Assembly: GCA_031472005.1 (NCBI GenBank)
Contig: PZJY01000013.1
Location: 372,001-436,000 of the forward strand
Length of the DNA: 64,000 nt
Source of the DNA: Tetracladium setigerum
Lineage: Eukaryota; Ascomycota; Leotiomycetes; Helotiales
Reading direction: 5' to 3'
The position numbers were made by a program, and so were the translations under genes. Positions 47,182-57,899 of the stretch are shown here, piece by piece; position 1 is the stretch's first letter; every line of letters begins with the position of its first letter. The notes under the pieces are model-generated. The model saw only the letters and a program-made list of their open reading frames with translations. It did not search any database and was not told the origin of the DNA.

Positions 47182-49830
47182 CTAGTTTATCGCTTGGTCT
47201 TTGTGTGTTGATGTTTTTTCGCAGCAGATAGACTTTATCCCCTCTTTTAGCGTAGGTCCCACTCCACGCTTCGAGTTGTAGTAAATTGCTGATCGTTGTG
47301 ATAAAAACAAGATATCGGCAGCAAGTTCTTTGTGCAGGTTCTTCAGCTGATCCACTCGGATATTAGCTGCTTCTGCGTTTTCAGTATCGACCAACGGATG
47401 GTTGTATGCCTCAGGGTTGAATCCAAAGTTCGCGAAGAACGGTGATACACCCGTTGTTTCTGCATCTGCGCTGTTGAATGCAAACTGGGCCAACGGTAAG
47501 AGTTCTACCCAGTTGTCCTGTTTGTAGTTGACGTAGCAACGCAGGTAGGCTTCCATTGTTTGATTGATACGTTCTGTCTGACCATCGGTTTGGGGATGAA
47601 AAGCGGTTGACATTTTCTTTTTAATCCCAAGCTTGGCCATCAGTGATGTCCAGAACTTTGATTTAAATAGTTTGTCGCGGTCCGAGAGGATTTCATCCGG
47701 TACTCCGTGTTGTGCAATGATCCATCGGATGAACGTGTCAGCCATCTGCTCGGCTGTACTTGATTCGAAGTATGGTATCATATATGCGTATTTGGTCAGG
47801 AGGCACGTTATGACGAGGATCGAATCGTACACGACTCCCGTCATAGGATCTTTGGAGGGTGGCAGCTTGACAACAAAGTCGAGAGCTATCGATCCCCATG
47901 GTCGTGTCGGGGTTGTGGGTGATTTCATGAGTCCATACGGAGCGTGTCGAGATGACTTGTTCCGTATGCATGTATCGCATTGAGTTACAACCTCTTTGAC
48001 CATGTTCCTGATCCCAGGGAAGTAGTATTTCCTAGACAGCCTCGCGAGGGTCTTGGCTATTCCCTGATGCCCATGAGCTGGCAGCTCATGCTGTTGTTGT
48101 ACGAAGGCTTTTCGTACTCCGGTTGGAATGTAGGTTCTTTCTTGGAAGAGTAGCAGTCCTTCCACGTTCCTTGAGAATCCGTTTCCTAATTCCTTCGTCT
48201 GTTGTTTCGCAACAGGGTCTTGATCGTACCCCTTTCGAATGAGTTCTTCGAAGGTTCGATCCTTGAGTCGCATAATAGCGGCTATCTGCACTCGGTTGTA
48301 TACCAGGGAGGACCCGTCTTGTCGGAGTATTGCTCCTGAAGGCGAGGTCTTGTTACCTGTGTATTCTGGTTTTCTACTGAGTGCATCGGCTCGAGCGTTC
48401 TCGGAGCCTTTGACATATCGAATGTTGAAGTCATATGACGAAAGTGTTTCGGCCCATCGGACTTGTCGCCTGTTGAGTTCTTTAGTCGTCATGAAATAGA
48501 TGAGATTCTTATGATCAGAAAGAATATCTATCTTCGTAGACGACCCTTCTAAGTATACCTTCCATTCTCGTAACGCCATGACAATTGCAAGTAACTCCTT
48601 ATCGTAGATCTCATAGTTGAGTTCCGCGGATGTGAGTTTTCTTGAGAAGAATGCGACTGGTCGCCAGCGACCATCTTCGCCGGGTTGACTGTAGACTGCT
48701 CCAATAGCGAAGTCCGACGAGTCCGTTTCCACCCGTTTTGGTTTCGTGGGGTCGTGGTGTCTGAGAATTGGTTCCTTGGCGAACATTTCTTTTAGCGTGT
48801 CCATAGCTTTCTGAGCTTCAGGAGTCCATTCGAATGTTTGATCTTTGTGAGTGAGGTCCGTGAGTGGTTTCGCAATTGCCGAGTAGTTCTTGATATAGCG
48901 TCGGTAATAATTGCAGAAACCTAAGAAACTCTGTGTTTCTTTTATGTTTGTTGGTGATTCCCACTCAAGTACTGCTTTGACCTTGTCTAGGTCCATTTCG
49001 AATCCGTTTATAGTGATAATGTGTCCACAAAACTTGACTCGTTCTACTGAGAAGTGGCATTTGTCCAGGCTGACTTTCAAATGGTGTTTTCGTAAAGCTT
49101 GAAAAACTAGCCTGACGTGCTTCTCGTGTTCGGCGACGTCCTTTGAATAAACAAGGATATCGTCGAGGTAAACAATGCAAAATACGTCGATGTATTCTCG
49201 CAGAGCATTGTTGATTAATCGTTGGAAGGTGGCTGGGGCATTGCATAATCCGAAGTGCATTACTAGGAACTCATACAATCCCCACTGGGTACGAAAAGCA
49301 GTCTTGCTTTCGTCGCCTTCCTTCATTCTTATGAGATTAAAGGCTGACTTCAGGTCGATCTGGGTGAAGATCTTCGATCCTTGTGTCCTGTCCCTCAGAT
49401 CGTCGAGTAGTGGTAGCGAATAACGATCTTTGATAGTGTGGTCGTTCAGTTTTCGCCAATCCACAACTGGGCGTCGTTTATTGGTTCCAGGTTTTGGTAC
49501 AAAGAAGATAGGTGCTCCCCACGGAGATTTAGATTCCCTGATGTGTCCTTTTGCTAACATTTCGTCGATAAAGATTTTGAGCGTCCTCGAGTCCGTATCG
49601 TTCATTCTACGCAATGGTTCGCAAACCGGTTTTGCGTCTTCTTTTAGGATGATCTCGTGATCCCAATCCTGGTGTGCTGGTAATGCTGTGAGATCTTGTA
49701 CCTCGGTGAACAAGTCTCGGAATTCCTCGTATTGTTTCGGCAATAGTACCTCTTTCGTACCCTCTTTTGGTAGGCGTACAGGTTCAGCTGCTTCTAGCCT
49801 TTGCTGACCTATGAACTCGTCCTTGTCTAG
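47182..49830 (-). CDS. pol: Pol: reverse transcriptase, RNase H, integrase
   Basis: An intact ~880-codon frame after the UGA. RT: EPLRRMNDTDSRTLKIFIDE, TQIDLKSAFNLIRM, then the catalytic YLDDILVYS. RNase H: ETDSSDFAIGAV and a conserved NYEIYDKELLAIV. Integrase: zinc-binding H..H..C..C (HELPAHGHQG, CDTCIRNK) and the D-D-E core (LDFVVKLP, SDRDKLF, DGQTERINQT with E). There is no start codon need, as it should be translated as a fusion. Fully open and un-RIPed, so the enzyme could be active. Confidence 0.93.
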   Translation of the reverse strand, partial: LDKDEFIGQQRLEAAEPVRLPKEGTKEVLLPKQYEEFRDLFTEVQDLTALPAHQDWDHEIILKEDAKPVCEPLRRMNDTDSRTLKIFIDEMLAKGHIRESKSPWGAPIFFVPKPGTNKRRPVVDWRKLNDHTIKDRYSLPLLDDLRDRTQGSKIFTQIDLKSAFNLIRMKEGDESKTAFRTQWGLYEFLVMHFGLCNAPATFQRLINNALREYIDVFCIVYLDDILVYSKDVAEHEKHVRLVFQALRKHHLKVSLDKCHFSVERVKFCGHIITINGFEMDLDKVKAVLEWESPTNIKETQSFLGFCNYYRRYIKNYSAIAKPLTDLTHKDQTFEWTPEAQKAMDTLKEMFAKEPILRHHDPTKPKRVETDSSDFAIGAVYSQPGEDGRWRPVAFFSRKLTSAELNYEIYDKELLAIVMALREWKVYLEGSSTKIDILSDHKNLIYFMTTKELNRRQVRWAETLSSYDFNIRYVKGSENARADALSRKPEYTGNKTSPSGAILRQDGSSLVYNRVQIAAIMRLKDRTFEELIRKGYDQDPVAKQQTKELGNGFSRNVEGLLLFQERTYIPTGVRKAFVQQQHELPAHGHQGIAKTLARLSRKYYFPGIRNMVKEVVTQCDTCIRNKSSRHAPYGLMKSPTTPTRPWGSIALDFVVKLPPSKDPMTGVVYDSILVITCLLTKYAYMIPYFESSTAEQMADTFIRWIIAQHGVPDEILSDRDKLFKSKFWTSLMAKLGIKKKMSTAFHPQTDGQTERINQTMEAYLRCYVNYKQDNWVELLPLAQFAFNSADAETTGVSPFFANFGFNPEAYNHPLVDTENAEAANIRVDQLKNLHKELAADILFLSQRSAIYYNSKRGVGPTLKEGIKSICCEKTSTHKDQAIN

Positions 49831-49833
49831 TCA
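49827..49833 (-). promoter_or_regulatory. UGA-CUAG readthrough-type stop between protease and RT
   Basis: The protease frame ends at TGA (49833-49831), followed in the same frame by CTAG and then the RT frame. UGA CUA is the context known to give efficient stop readthrough in fungi and animals. It may set the ratio of Gag-protease to Gag-Pol. It might also be a plain nonsense mutation (CGA to TGA). Confidence 0.55.
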
Positions 49834-50271
49834 CAGGACAGTTCGTTCCTTTTCGCAATTACACCTCTTGAAGTCCACCATTCTGTTTGTCCAATCGATC
49901 ATTGGGTTGTGGGCCTCAAGCCAAGGTAGTCCCAGGATAACATCATGTGAGATGTTAACAATATCGAACGTGATTTCTTCCTTATGTCCTGAGTGTGTAA
50001 CCATGGTGAGAGGAATTGTCTGTAATTCCACTTCTCCACCATTGTAATTGATTTTGGATCCATCGACTGTAACGAGTTGGTAAGGTTTCCCTTTAACATG
50101 AGTGGCGACCACATATTTCTTGGCCAACGTTGCAGATATGAAGTTTCCCATGGATCCTGAATCAATCATTGCTGTAACTGGTCTTGAGATCCAAGGGATC
50201 TTGACGTCCAGTTTCAATTGTCCGTACCCGGCTGCGCACAGCTCTCGGGGGTTCTTCGTATGGATTTTCAC
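49831..50271 (-). CDS. Retroviral-type aspartic protease
   Basis: 146 residues from the first ATG, with catalytic motif AMIDSGSMGNFIS (D-S-G) and the second conserved ILGLPWLEAHNP, typical of Gypsy protease. The frame differs by +1 from the upstream Cys-rich ORF, with an overlap of about 110 nt, so a +1 frameshift like that between Gag and Pol of Ty3 is possible. CCCCC at ~50250 is the likely site of the shift or of an indel. Confidence 0.8.
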   Translation of the reverse strand: MKIHTKNPRELCAAGYGQLKLDVKIPWISRPVTAMIDSGSMGNFISATLAKKYVVATHVKGKPYQLVTVDGSKINYNGGEVELQTIPLTMVTHSGHKEEITFDIVNISHDVILGLPWLEAHNPMIDWTNRMVDFKRCNCEKERTVL

Positions 50272-51169
50272 ATTTCTCGCCGGAGTCTCTGGCGTTCATC
50301 TGCCAGTAGAAACTTCCGTCGAGTACGTTCTGCCATTCGAGGACTGTTCCTCTATGGCTAGTGACGATGTACACGTGTCCTTTGACAAGTGTGGGTGTTC
50401 TGGGTTCCATGCTTTCGAAGTAGTACTGGCATGAATCCGCGACACTGTTCCAGGTACGGAGTCGTTCACTCTGTGCCCGGATAACCCATCGCTCTCCTTC
50501 TTTTGGAGTAGGCAGTTCCCGATGGCAGGGTGGAGTTTCATCAGGCAGGTCCTGCATGTAAATCCTAATGCCATTATACTGTCGGTCTTCTCCTTGGACG
50601 TAGATCCATCCGATGCGATCTTCGTCCTCATATGCGACTTCCCAGATTTGGCCATATGCTGGTCCTCCGAAAGGTGGCGTGCCTGGTTCACTGTAAACAG
50701 GTCTCAGGGGGTTTGTTCGACACATCCATTCCCTTTTGGAAGTGGGGTGTTCTTCCCTTTGGACAACCATCCATTGTTCCTTTATCATGGGGTGGTTGGC
50801 TCGTCGGACTTCCCGTTGGACTTCTTCCTCTGTGGGGTCGGGAACCTGGTCGCTGCGCATTTGGTACTTATTGTTGTGGGCGTCTATCCCTGGTCCGTCA
50901 GAACATTTGCAGAATAATCCGTTCTGGCCACGCTCGCAACATCCCGCAGTCTGTATTTTGCGTTTCGGGACTTTCATTGACTCATCGTCGGGACAGAGGC
51001 AATAAAGACCTCCTCTGTTCCGATCGCAACATCCGGTGGGGCCCTTAGGAACTGCTCCCTGGAAGGGTCCTTGCAAACCGGGGTGTAGTCGTCGTCGTAG
51101 TCCATGGTAGGGCATTCGCATATAATGCTTTCGCATTTGTCGCATCTTTCCTTCCTCCATTCCTCCCAA
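50162..51169 (-). CDS. Gag C-terminal extension, Cys-rich
   Basis: Runs 335 codons from the first ATG, but only part downstream of ~51040 is likely coding. It contains paired-Cys clusters (GCCDRNRGGLYCLC, GCCERGQNGLFCKC) like those in the end of Gag, then an unusual ~200-residue stretch (IWEVAYEDEDRIGWIYVQGE, ESMEPRTPTLVKGHVYIVTS). I do not recognise this domain. It is -1 to the Gag frame at an AGGGCCCC site (~51040). Confidence 0.6.
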   Translation of the reverse strand: MGGMEEGKMRQMRKHYMRMPYHGLRRRLHPGLQGPFQGAVPKGPTGCCDRNRGGLYCLCPDDESMKVPKRKIQTAGCCERGQNGLFCKCSDGPGIDAHNNKYQMRSDQVPDPTEEEVQREVRRANHPMIKEQWMVVQREEHPTSKREWMCRTNPLRPVYSEPGTPPFGGPAYGQIWEVAYEDEDRIGWIYVQGEDRQYNGIRIYMQDLPDETPPCHRELPTPKEGERWVIRAQSERLRTWNSVADSCQYYFESMEPRTPTLVKGHVYIVTSHRGTVLEWQNVLDGSFYWQMNARDSGEKCENPYEEPPRAVRSRVRTIETGRQDPLDLKTSYSND

Positions 51170-52250
51170 TTGTAGCGTTCGCTATTGGTTCCGTCTTCGG
51201 GAACCGTAGGAGGGTCTACTCGCTGGCAGACGCAGAGATGGAATCCGCAGGTGGGGCATTTCTGTTGAAGCAGTCTTCCCCAGTTGCGTTCACGCGCATT
51301 CTTCTTTCCTTTTGGGACTATGGTAGCCATGCTTATTTGTCGGATTTCAAGGGATGCGGCTTGCTTCTTCCATCCTGTTTTCCCTTTTCTGTGGGAGTCT
51401 GCTCGGTGGCCCGCATGTCCACATTCGAAGCAGAGTCCCTCCTTCCTTCGTTTCTCCATTACTTCCTTTGGAAGCTGTTTCTTTGGTTGAAACTTAGGTT
51501 TCTTCTGGATTGCATCCAGTTCCATTGGCCGAGGTCCATAGTAGTTGCTGCTCCAGATATTTCGTCCTTGGTGGCGAGGTTTCTTGGGGGTTCCGTGATA
51601 GTTCTTGGGAATCCCATGTCCTTGCTCCATCAGACGTTCCGTGATGCGTTGGTCGAAATGGAGTGCCTTTTTGATCATTTCGGCTAATTCATCTGGTCGT
51701 TCAGGCAGTCGATGGATCTCGTCCTTGATGTTTGCTTTCAGTCCCGAGTAGAACTGAGAATTGGCAGCGGTGTTGTCCAAGCTAGGATAGCTTGTAGTCG
51801 TTGGAACTCAGCGACGTACTTGGCGACAGTGGTTGTTTGGCGAAGCTTTCGCAAGCTAATGTCCGCGGCAAATTCTTGGTCTTGATCCCCGAAGATCTGA
51901 GTGATACCTTGTTCGAACCCATCCCATGAGTTGAACAGGGTGCGGGTGAATGGTTCGGCGTCGGTATCAACTAGTTCGGGCGGATCAATGTTTTCCATAG
52001 CGTCGTTCAAGTGAGGCTCGACCCAGTCAAAGGCTGGTCCTCGCAAGAACGAAGCGGCCCACATAGTTCGTTCGGCGGCGCTAGAGAACTTATCTTTGTT
52101 GAATACCCAGTAGAGTTTGCATTGGGTGAGGAATTCTCGGAGCTTAGAACGTTGTCCGTGATAGAGGTCGGGTAGCTTTCCCTTTGGCGAAGCTGACTGA
52201 ATCCCGTCATCACTAGTCGGAGTGGCGGTGGGTGGTCCTCGGGAAGACAT
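50974..52250 (-). CDS. gag: Gag, split by a -1 shift
   Basis: Two overlapping frames: 52250-51738 (capsid-like, FLTQCKLYWVFNKDKFSSAA, WVEPHL, LRKLRQTTTVAKYVAEFQRL) and 51780-50974 (SQFYSGLKANIKDEIHRLPE; knuckle CFECGHAGHRADSH). The shift is where the frame should read ..ILAW then D (TTGGAC near 51782); one base appears missing. The knuckle is C-x2-C-x4-H-x4-H rather than CCHC. Further CxxC pairs follow (CPTCGFHLCVC, CDKCESIICEC). Confidence 0.8.
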
Positions 52251-52293
52251 CGTGGTGTACTGTGAGTCGGGTCTCTAGAGAAGGTGCTCAAAG

Positions 52294-52769
52294 TGTAACG
52301 GTTACTATTTACACGGAAGTAAATAGCTAAGTCAGGTTGGTATTCGTCGACAGAGAGCGGATCACAGGTACGGCAGTAGACTGGTTACTAGAATAAAAGA
52401 TATTCGATTTGAGTTGAGCACGAAGTTCCTATCTAATGAAAACTATCTTATCCTTATATATGATCTTCGTTCTCCTGGAGTCGAGAAGTCGACTGAGTCG
52501 ATACCATCGACCCGTCGACACCGTCGACTCCCGAGAGTCGACATGTCTTGGCATGAACACATGTCGACCCAATCACGTGACTAGGCCCACAGCTTGCTGT
52601 TGCCTTTTCACCTACATAATTAATACTACTATTACTAATCCTGTGAGTTCTCTGTGGAGTGGTTCCTGGGAGCAAGGCTCCCAGGATCCATGGTGCTCCC
52701 GAGCCTCAGGCTCCCAGGATCCAGTGTGCTCCTGGGGGTCACTTGACTCCCAGGATCACGTTCGTAACA
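52294..52769 (-). repeat. 476-bp LTR, right (5' LTR)
   Basis: Same length and, as far as I can read, same sequence as the left LTR. Gag starts 44 bp inside it. The sequence next to the LTR (minus strand CTTTGAGCACC) shows no TGG that would mark a usual tRNA primer site. Confidence 0.92.
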
Positions 52770-53549
52770 GATATCTTAATAAGTGGTTAGCTAAATCTAA
52801 GGGACCCGATAGCATCCTGCGATACTATAGCCTCGGCTTCGCTAACCTTAGCCGCATAGCTCCCTATCTAACCATCCCTCTCCACTAATAAGTTTTTAAC
52901 GGAGCTACTACGTTCTATCGCTTTCCTTACGGCTTCTTTAAAATCGTTAATTATAAGAATCCTCCACACTAGCCTTACATACGCGGCGCTAATGTTTAAA
53001 CCTACGAAACTTAAGCCTATTTTGCCCACTATTTCCGCCTTAATTCTTTCAATTAACTAGGCTTAATTCCCATAGAGCTTATTTTAATCGATTTTAATCC
53101 TTTCTCCGCATATTATCTAACTAGAGGAACCGAATCAGTTACTACTAGTCTTTCTAGTGTTGCTAGCACTAATGCACCCCCTTTAAATTTCTGATTATAA
53201 GGTTTAAGTTATACGTGTCGCTTTTTAAGCAACCTGATTTCTTAAGCCGCGGCTTATAAAATCACTCCGGTGGCACAATCCGTTATAAAGCTAAAAATGA
53301 ATGCCTAGCTTTTTCCTTTCCGTTCTAACTAAACTCTTAAACTCCGTGACTCTACTACTCCTTCCCTAAATTACCACCGTAAACTTCCTTCCCTCCGGTA
53401 TTAATTTCTCTCTTTATTCTTACGCTTTTACTTCCTTATATTAATGCTACTAATACCTCGTCTTTAGTTCTATTACCTCCTCTCTCTTATTATTCCCTAA
53501 CTCGCCCCCTCTAAAAGACTAGTCGCTCCTTAACTAGAACCCCTTATTT

Positions 53550-56500
53550 CCTTATTAAAATCATTATCTTTATCACTACTTTTACTAACCTATTAATAAA
53601 TCGTATCGAAATAAAACTTTTTAAGCCGGAATCCTAGGAAAGTTCCCCTTAAAACTACGCCTAATCTAAATTCCTTAAGTATATATACTCCCTTTTCTAT
53701 GCTAACGCTTTCCACTTCGAATAATCTTAGCTATTTATATCTAAGTTTCTTTATTAATAACATATCGATTTTAGATTACATATTTAATAATAGAACTATA
53801 TCCCTTACGATAATCTCTTATAATCTTATATTTTAGTTTTTATTATAATACTCCTTTCCTCGAAGTCTCGACCGCCGAATCCGCCCTTCTACTTCGTTAA
53901 TATCTTTATCCCTTCGTATAATCTATTTAGCCCTTATTACTATTAACTCTCCTTTATCTTTCAGCTCACTCTAATTAAATATACGCTATATCGGAATTCT
54001 TAGCTCGATCGGCATTATTAAGTGTCGGCCATAAATGAAGTAAAATAGAATATAATTAATAAATTGTCACACTATATATTAATCAGTTATAAGGACTACT
54101 AATAAGAATTTAACTTATAACTTCCTCTCGCTATCTATCGCTTTTAAAAGGCCGTCCTTTAAAGGTTTATATCCTCCTTTAATTATTCCTTAAGCTTTAG
54201 CGTTATATATTAAAATAATTATCCTCTCGAACCGGAATATCTTTTATAACTTAAGCACTCTCCCTTTATTTTTAGGCCCTCCGTCTATTATTAGCTAAAT
54301 AAATGATCTATACCGCTTAAGGATATTCCTTTTAATAAATCTTATAATCGTAATAGAATTTACCGTCGCTAAAGCTTTTACTTTAGGCCATTTAGTAAAA
54401 TCATCTTAAGTAATAATAAGACACGTTTTCCCTTTATATAGTGGTATATAGGTAATATCTAGCCCGACTTTCATTTATAATGTTAAGGTCTAAGTAATAT
54501 AAAGCTCCTTAAATTAAACCTTATCGTCTTTAAGCTAACACTCTTTATAGCTTTAAATATATCGCTTATAATCTATTTAGTAATTCTTTTAAAAATACCG
54601 TTTTAAAACTTTCTTATACGTTCCCTCTTTACCCTTATGGCCGGAATGCTCGTGTATAGCTTTTATAATCTTAGCCTTTTCTCGATCGGTATTAACGACT
54701 CGTCGAATAGGGAAGTTCTTATTAGGTTTTCGGTATAAAAGCTAATCTTAAACTATATAATACGTAACTTACTTTTTTATCTTCGCGAATTATTTTAATA
54801 AGAGCCTTTACGGTCTAATCCCGTTCTTAAGCTAGTTTACGATATCGTTATATTTATCCGTCTATTAACTAATTAAAGTATTTAAATATTCGTTTATATC
54901 GCCCTTTACGCTTAAGCTGCCTAAGCCCGAATTTTCAATACCCTCTATCCCTGAAATAGCCGCAATGCCTAGCTACTCCTTAATAAACCTATTAACACTC
55001 TCCTTATTATCCGTCTCATTATCGTTCGGTCGTCGTCTCGACAGACTATTAATAGCAATATGCTTCGTTCTAAGGATATATCGCACTTCGAAATCGAAAA
55101 GCTAAATCCATGTAAGCTATCGAGTAATCATAGCGCTTGGAAGGTCCGAGCCGCTCTTTTTTAGCTATATAATTAAAACTACTATATCGACTTCCAATAT
55201 AAAATATACTTTATAAAGGTACGATCGGCACTTCTTTAATGCTTTTAAAACCCCTCTACACTCTCTTTTTATCGCATCGTACTTTTGCTCGGCTACTAAC
55301 CATATCCCGCTTTCGTACCGCACCGGGTGTCGTTTTTTATTAATAATTTATATTAAAACACTACCTTATCCTCTTCCGCTTAAATCCATAATAAGTATAA
55401 TATCCCTTAAGCCCTTCGTATAATTAATAGTGATTAAAGTAAGTAGAGAGCTTAACGTTAACTTAATTATATCTATTACTTCTTACTCCCTTTTAAGCTA
55501 TTAAAAAGGTATATTCTTTTTTATTAAATTATATAAAGGCTTTATAATAAACGTATAATATAATATAAACTACTTAAAAAAGCTAATTAAATTAAGAAAC
55601 GCGCGTATATCCGTTATATTAATATAAGGAGCCCACGTTAAAATTTTAATAACCTTAATAATTAACGAGTGCCGACCCTTTATATTATAAACGTAGCTTA
55701 TAATTTATAAGGAAGAAATATAAAATTAAGATTTAGCGCTAATTATATAACTAGTTAACTCGATTAAGCATAGCACCTTATTAATATTTTATAAATACTT
55801 AAGTATAAATCGATGAATTTTAGGAGCTATTATATTATTATTATAATTAGACCGAGGCCCCTTTACTTTAATATTATTAAGGAAAGGTATAGCGATATAA
55901 GGTATAACCGAGTTTAGCATTTTAAAGATAATACGTATAAACTAAGTTATAAAGTTAATAGCGCCCATCGGTATTCGCGTTTACCGGAGTAGTCTAATTA
56001 AAGTTATAAATGTAATAAGATCACGGCTACTTTTATTTAGCTCGACTTGGTCGTACCCGGAAAAGAGATCGATAAGAGAGGCTACGTGGCACCTTACGAA
56101 CTGCTTTAAAAATAATTCTATTAAAGGAGGTAAATTAATATCTCGAATTGTTACCTTATTAGTAGCTATTGCCGCATTTATTAACCGGTACGCTCGATCT
56201 TCGCGCTTTAATAGGTTACTTCCAGGCTTCTTTTTCTTTACTAGGAAGTAAGGATTACGGTAAGGACTATAGTAAGGCTCTAAAACATTATGCCCGATCC
56301 GTTCTCAAAGCATTTGAGAGACTACCTCGACCAAGCAGCGAGGTATAAGAAAGGTAAGGCTTTGCTAAGCATTATAAGGCACCGTTCGTATAAGCTATAA
56401 TAGTGCGACCTCCCTTTAAACTAGGCCTATCTTAATGAAATCGAAAGAAATTACTTACTCACGGTAAAATAGAAGCTTAAGGAGTAAATTCCTCTCTTAC

Positions 56501-57600
56501 TTTATTAAAAAGCCGTCTTCGCCGAGGTTTAAAGTCTTAATACGCTCCTTAATTAGCCGAGACCCTCGTAATAAGCTAGAGAATTTAAGTATAAACTAAT
56601 TATTATAAGGCCCCTTTTAATACCGTCCCTTCACTTCTTCCCAGGTAAGGCTTTCCCAATTTGCTAATCCTTTAAGCTTCGACCTATTAGAAACTCCCTC
56701 TTACGCGGGTATAACCTTATTAGCCTTTCTTTTATACGCCGTATTTATTATCGCTATATAGTCCTCGTCGAGCACTAGCTCCTTAACCTCCTAATTAGAG
56801 TCACTTAACTTATTTAATATTAACTCGTATATAAGATCACTTTTATCCTCCTCATTATTAAAAAACTTATTAATGCACCACGTATTATACGCCTCCTTAT
56901 CAGATTCCCCCTCCGTACTTATAGTTACGTAATCTCCGGAAATAGCTTCAATAACTAATATTTAATGAAATATTAGTTCGTCGTAGTTATACCCTTTACT
57001 ATTAGTTTCTTCCTTTATAGACTTTAAATAAGGCAATATATTAAGTAAATTACTTATCTAATTAACAATTTCGCTATTCTATTCCGACTCACTTAAGTAA
57101 AACCGCCTTAAAGGCGCCTTCAACTCCTACTTATTAGGGTTTTAATAAATACTAGCCCCTTCCCCACTAAGACTAGCTAGTCTTTTCCCGACCACTCATT
57201 AACATCCTCTTCATCGATCGGCATCGGCGCTACTCGTATTATTATACTCCTTTACCTAATCCTTTTTATAATCGTATATTACCCGTCCGAAGTATAACTA
57301 AAGTTTAACTCCGTAATAAAATAGAAAGGTATACCTAATATAATAGTCTTCACTCCCCTTTCCGTCACTTAAAAGTGTTAAGGAACTCTAAGGTTACCGA
57401 TATAAATCGTTACGTTATTATAATAACCTTTAAAGGTAATATCTTAATTTTAAAACGGGCGTATCCTTAAAGAGGTATTCTTTATTAAGGCTAAGGAGGC
57501 ATGCCTTACAATATCGGCAGATATAATGTTCATCTCGGCCCCAATGTTTAGGAGTGTTATCATTACTACTCCTTTAATAGAGACACGGCATTTTAAGCTT
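53550..57600 (-). pseudogene. Pol of the giant element, RIP-broken
   Basis: Minus-strand fragments of protease (~57.5 kb), RT (56.4-55.4 kb: NPYFLVKKKKPGSN, YRLINAAIATNKVTIRDINLP, LIDLFSGYDQVEL, LNNIKVKGPRSNYN), RNase H (~55.4-54.9 kb) and integrase (to ~53.6 kb) with stops at Trp/Gln codons. The RT belongs to a fungal Gypsy lineage whose catalytic box reads L-D-D-I-G-V-K-G-P, here decayed. Boundaries approximate. Confidence 0.65.
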
Positions 57601-57899
57601 CTTATAAAGTAAACCGGCTTTCGGGGTGCACTCGCCCATTAGTATACTCCTTTTAAGGAATTTATCTCGCTAGCCTTAAGCTTTAACTTCTTTATCGCCG
57701 GCTCAAGCTTTCCCTTTAGGAGAAGGCTCCTTACAGGCTCGGATATACCGAGTAATTATCGTAAAGGAAGCTTAATAAGTTAATTAAGGATTTTCTAAAG
57801 AATAACTTCCGGATCGCTTTCCTTTTTAAGGATTTTTATAAGGGGCTCGCGTCTTCGTCGTGGCTTAAATACACGAAGTATATCCGGCATATCAATTTC

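Larger units (their letters stand above)
45677..52769 (-). mobile_element. Young Ty3/Gypsy chromovirus with 476-bp LTRs
   Basis: 7093 bp, LTRs 45677-46152 and 52294-52769, flanked by a 5-bp target duplication GATAT (45672-45676 and 52770-52774). Both LTRs begin TGTAACGG and end CGTAACA on the plus strand and encode the same short frame over 110 codons; I see no difference between them, so insertion is recent. Order on the minus strand: Gag, Cys-rich region, protease, UGA, RT-RNase H-integrase, chromodomain, polypurine tract. Normal GC, no RIP. Frame changes are described in the parts. An antisense ORF lies at 46243-46887. Confidence 0.92.
45101..53194 (+). pseudogene. Extra antisense ORF X2b, interrupted by the young element
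   Basis: Coding pieces 45101-45676 and 52775-53194 (331 codons once the insert and one GATAT copy are set aside; 7098 bp is a multiple of three). Homologous to X2a: IKNQIYIIDLGNQLADGLYTR against VGPNKVYILDLAD..MDGLY, and FIDDPRF against FIEDSRF. Stops fall at Trp positions (RIP). The 3' part reads GFANLSRIAPYLTIPLH and FYRFPYGFFKIVNYKNPPH. No recognised family. RIP damage precedes or is independent of the insertion, since the insert itself is undamaged. Confidence 0.6.
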
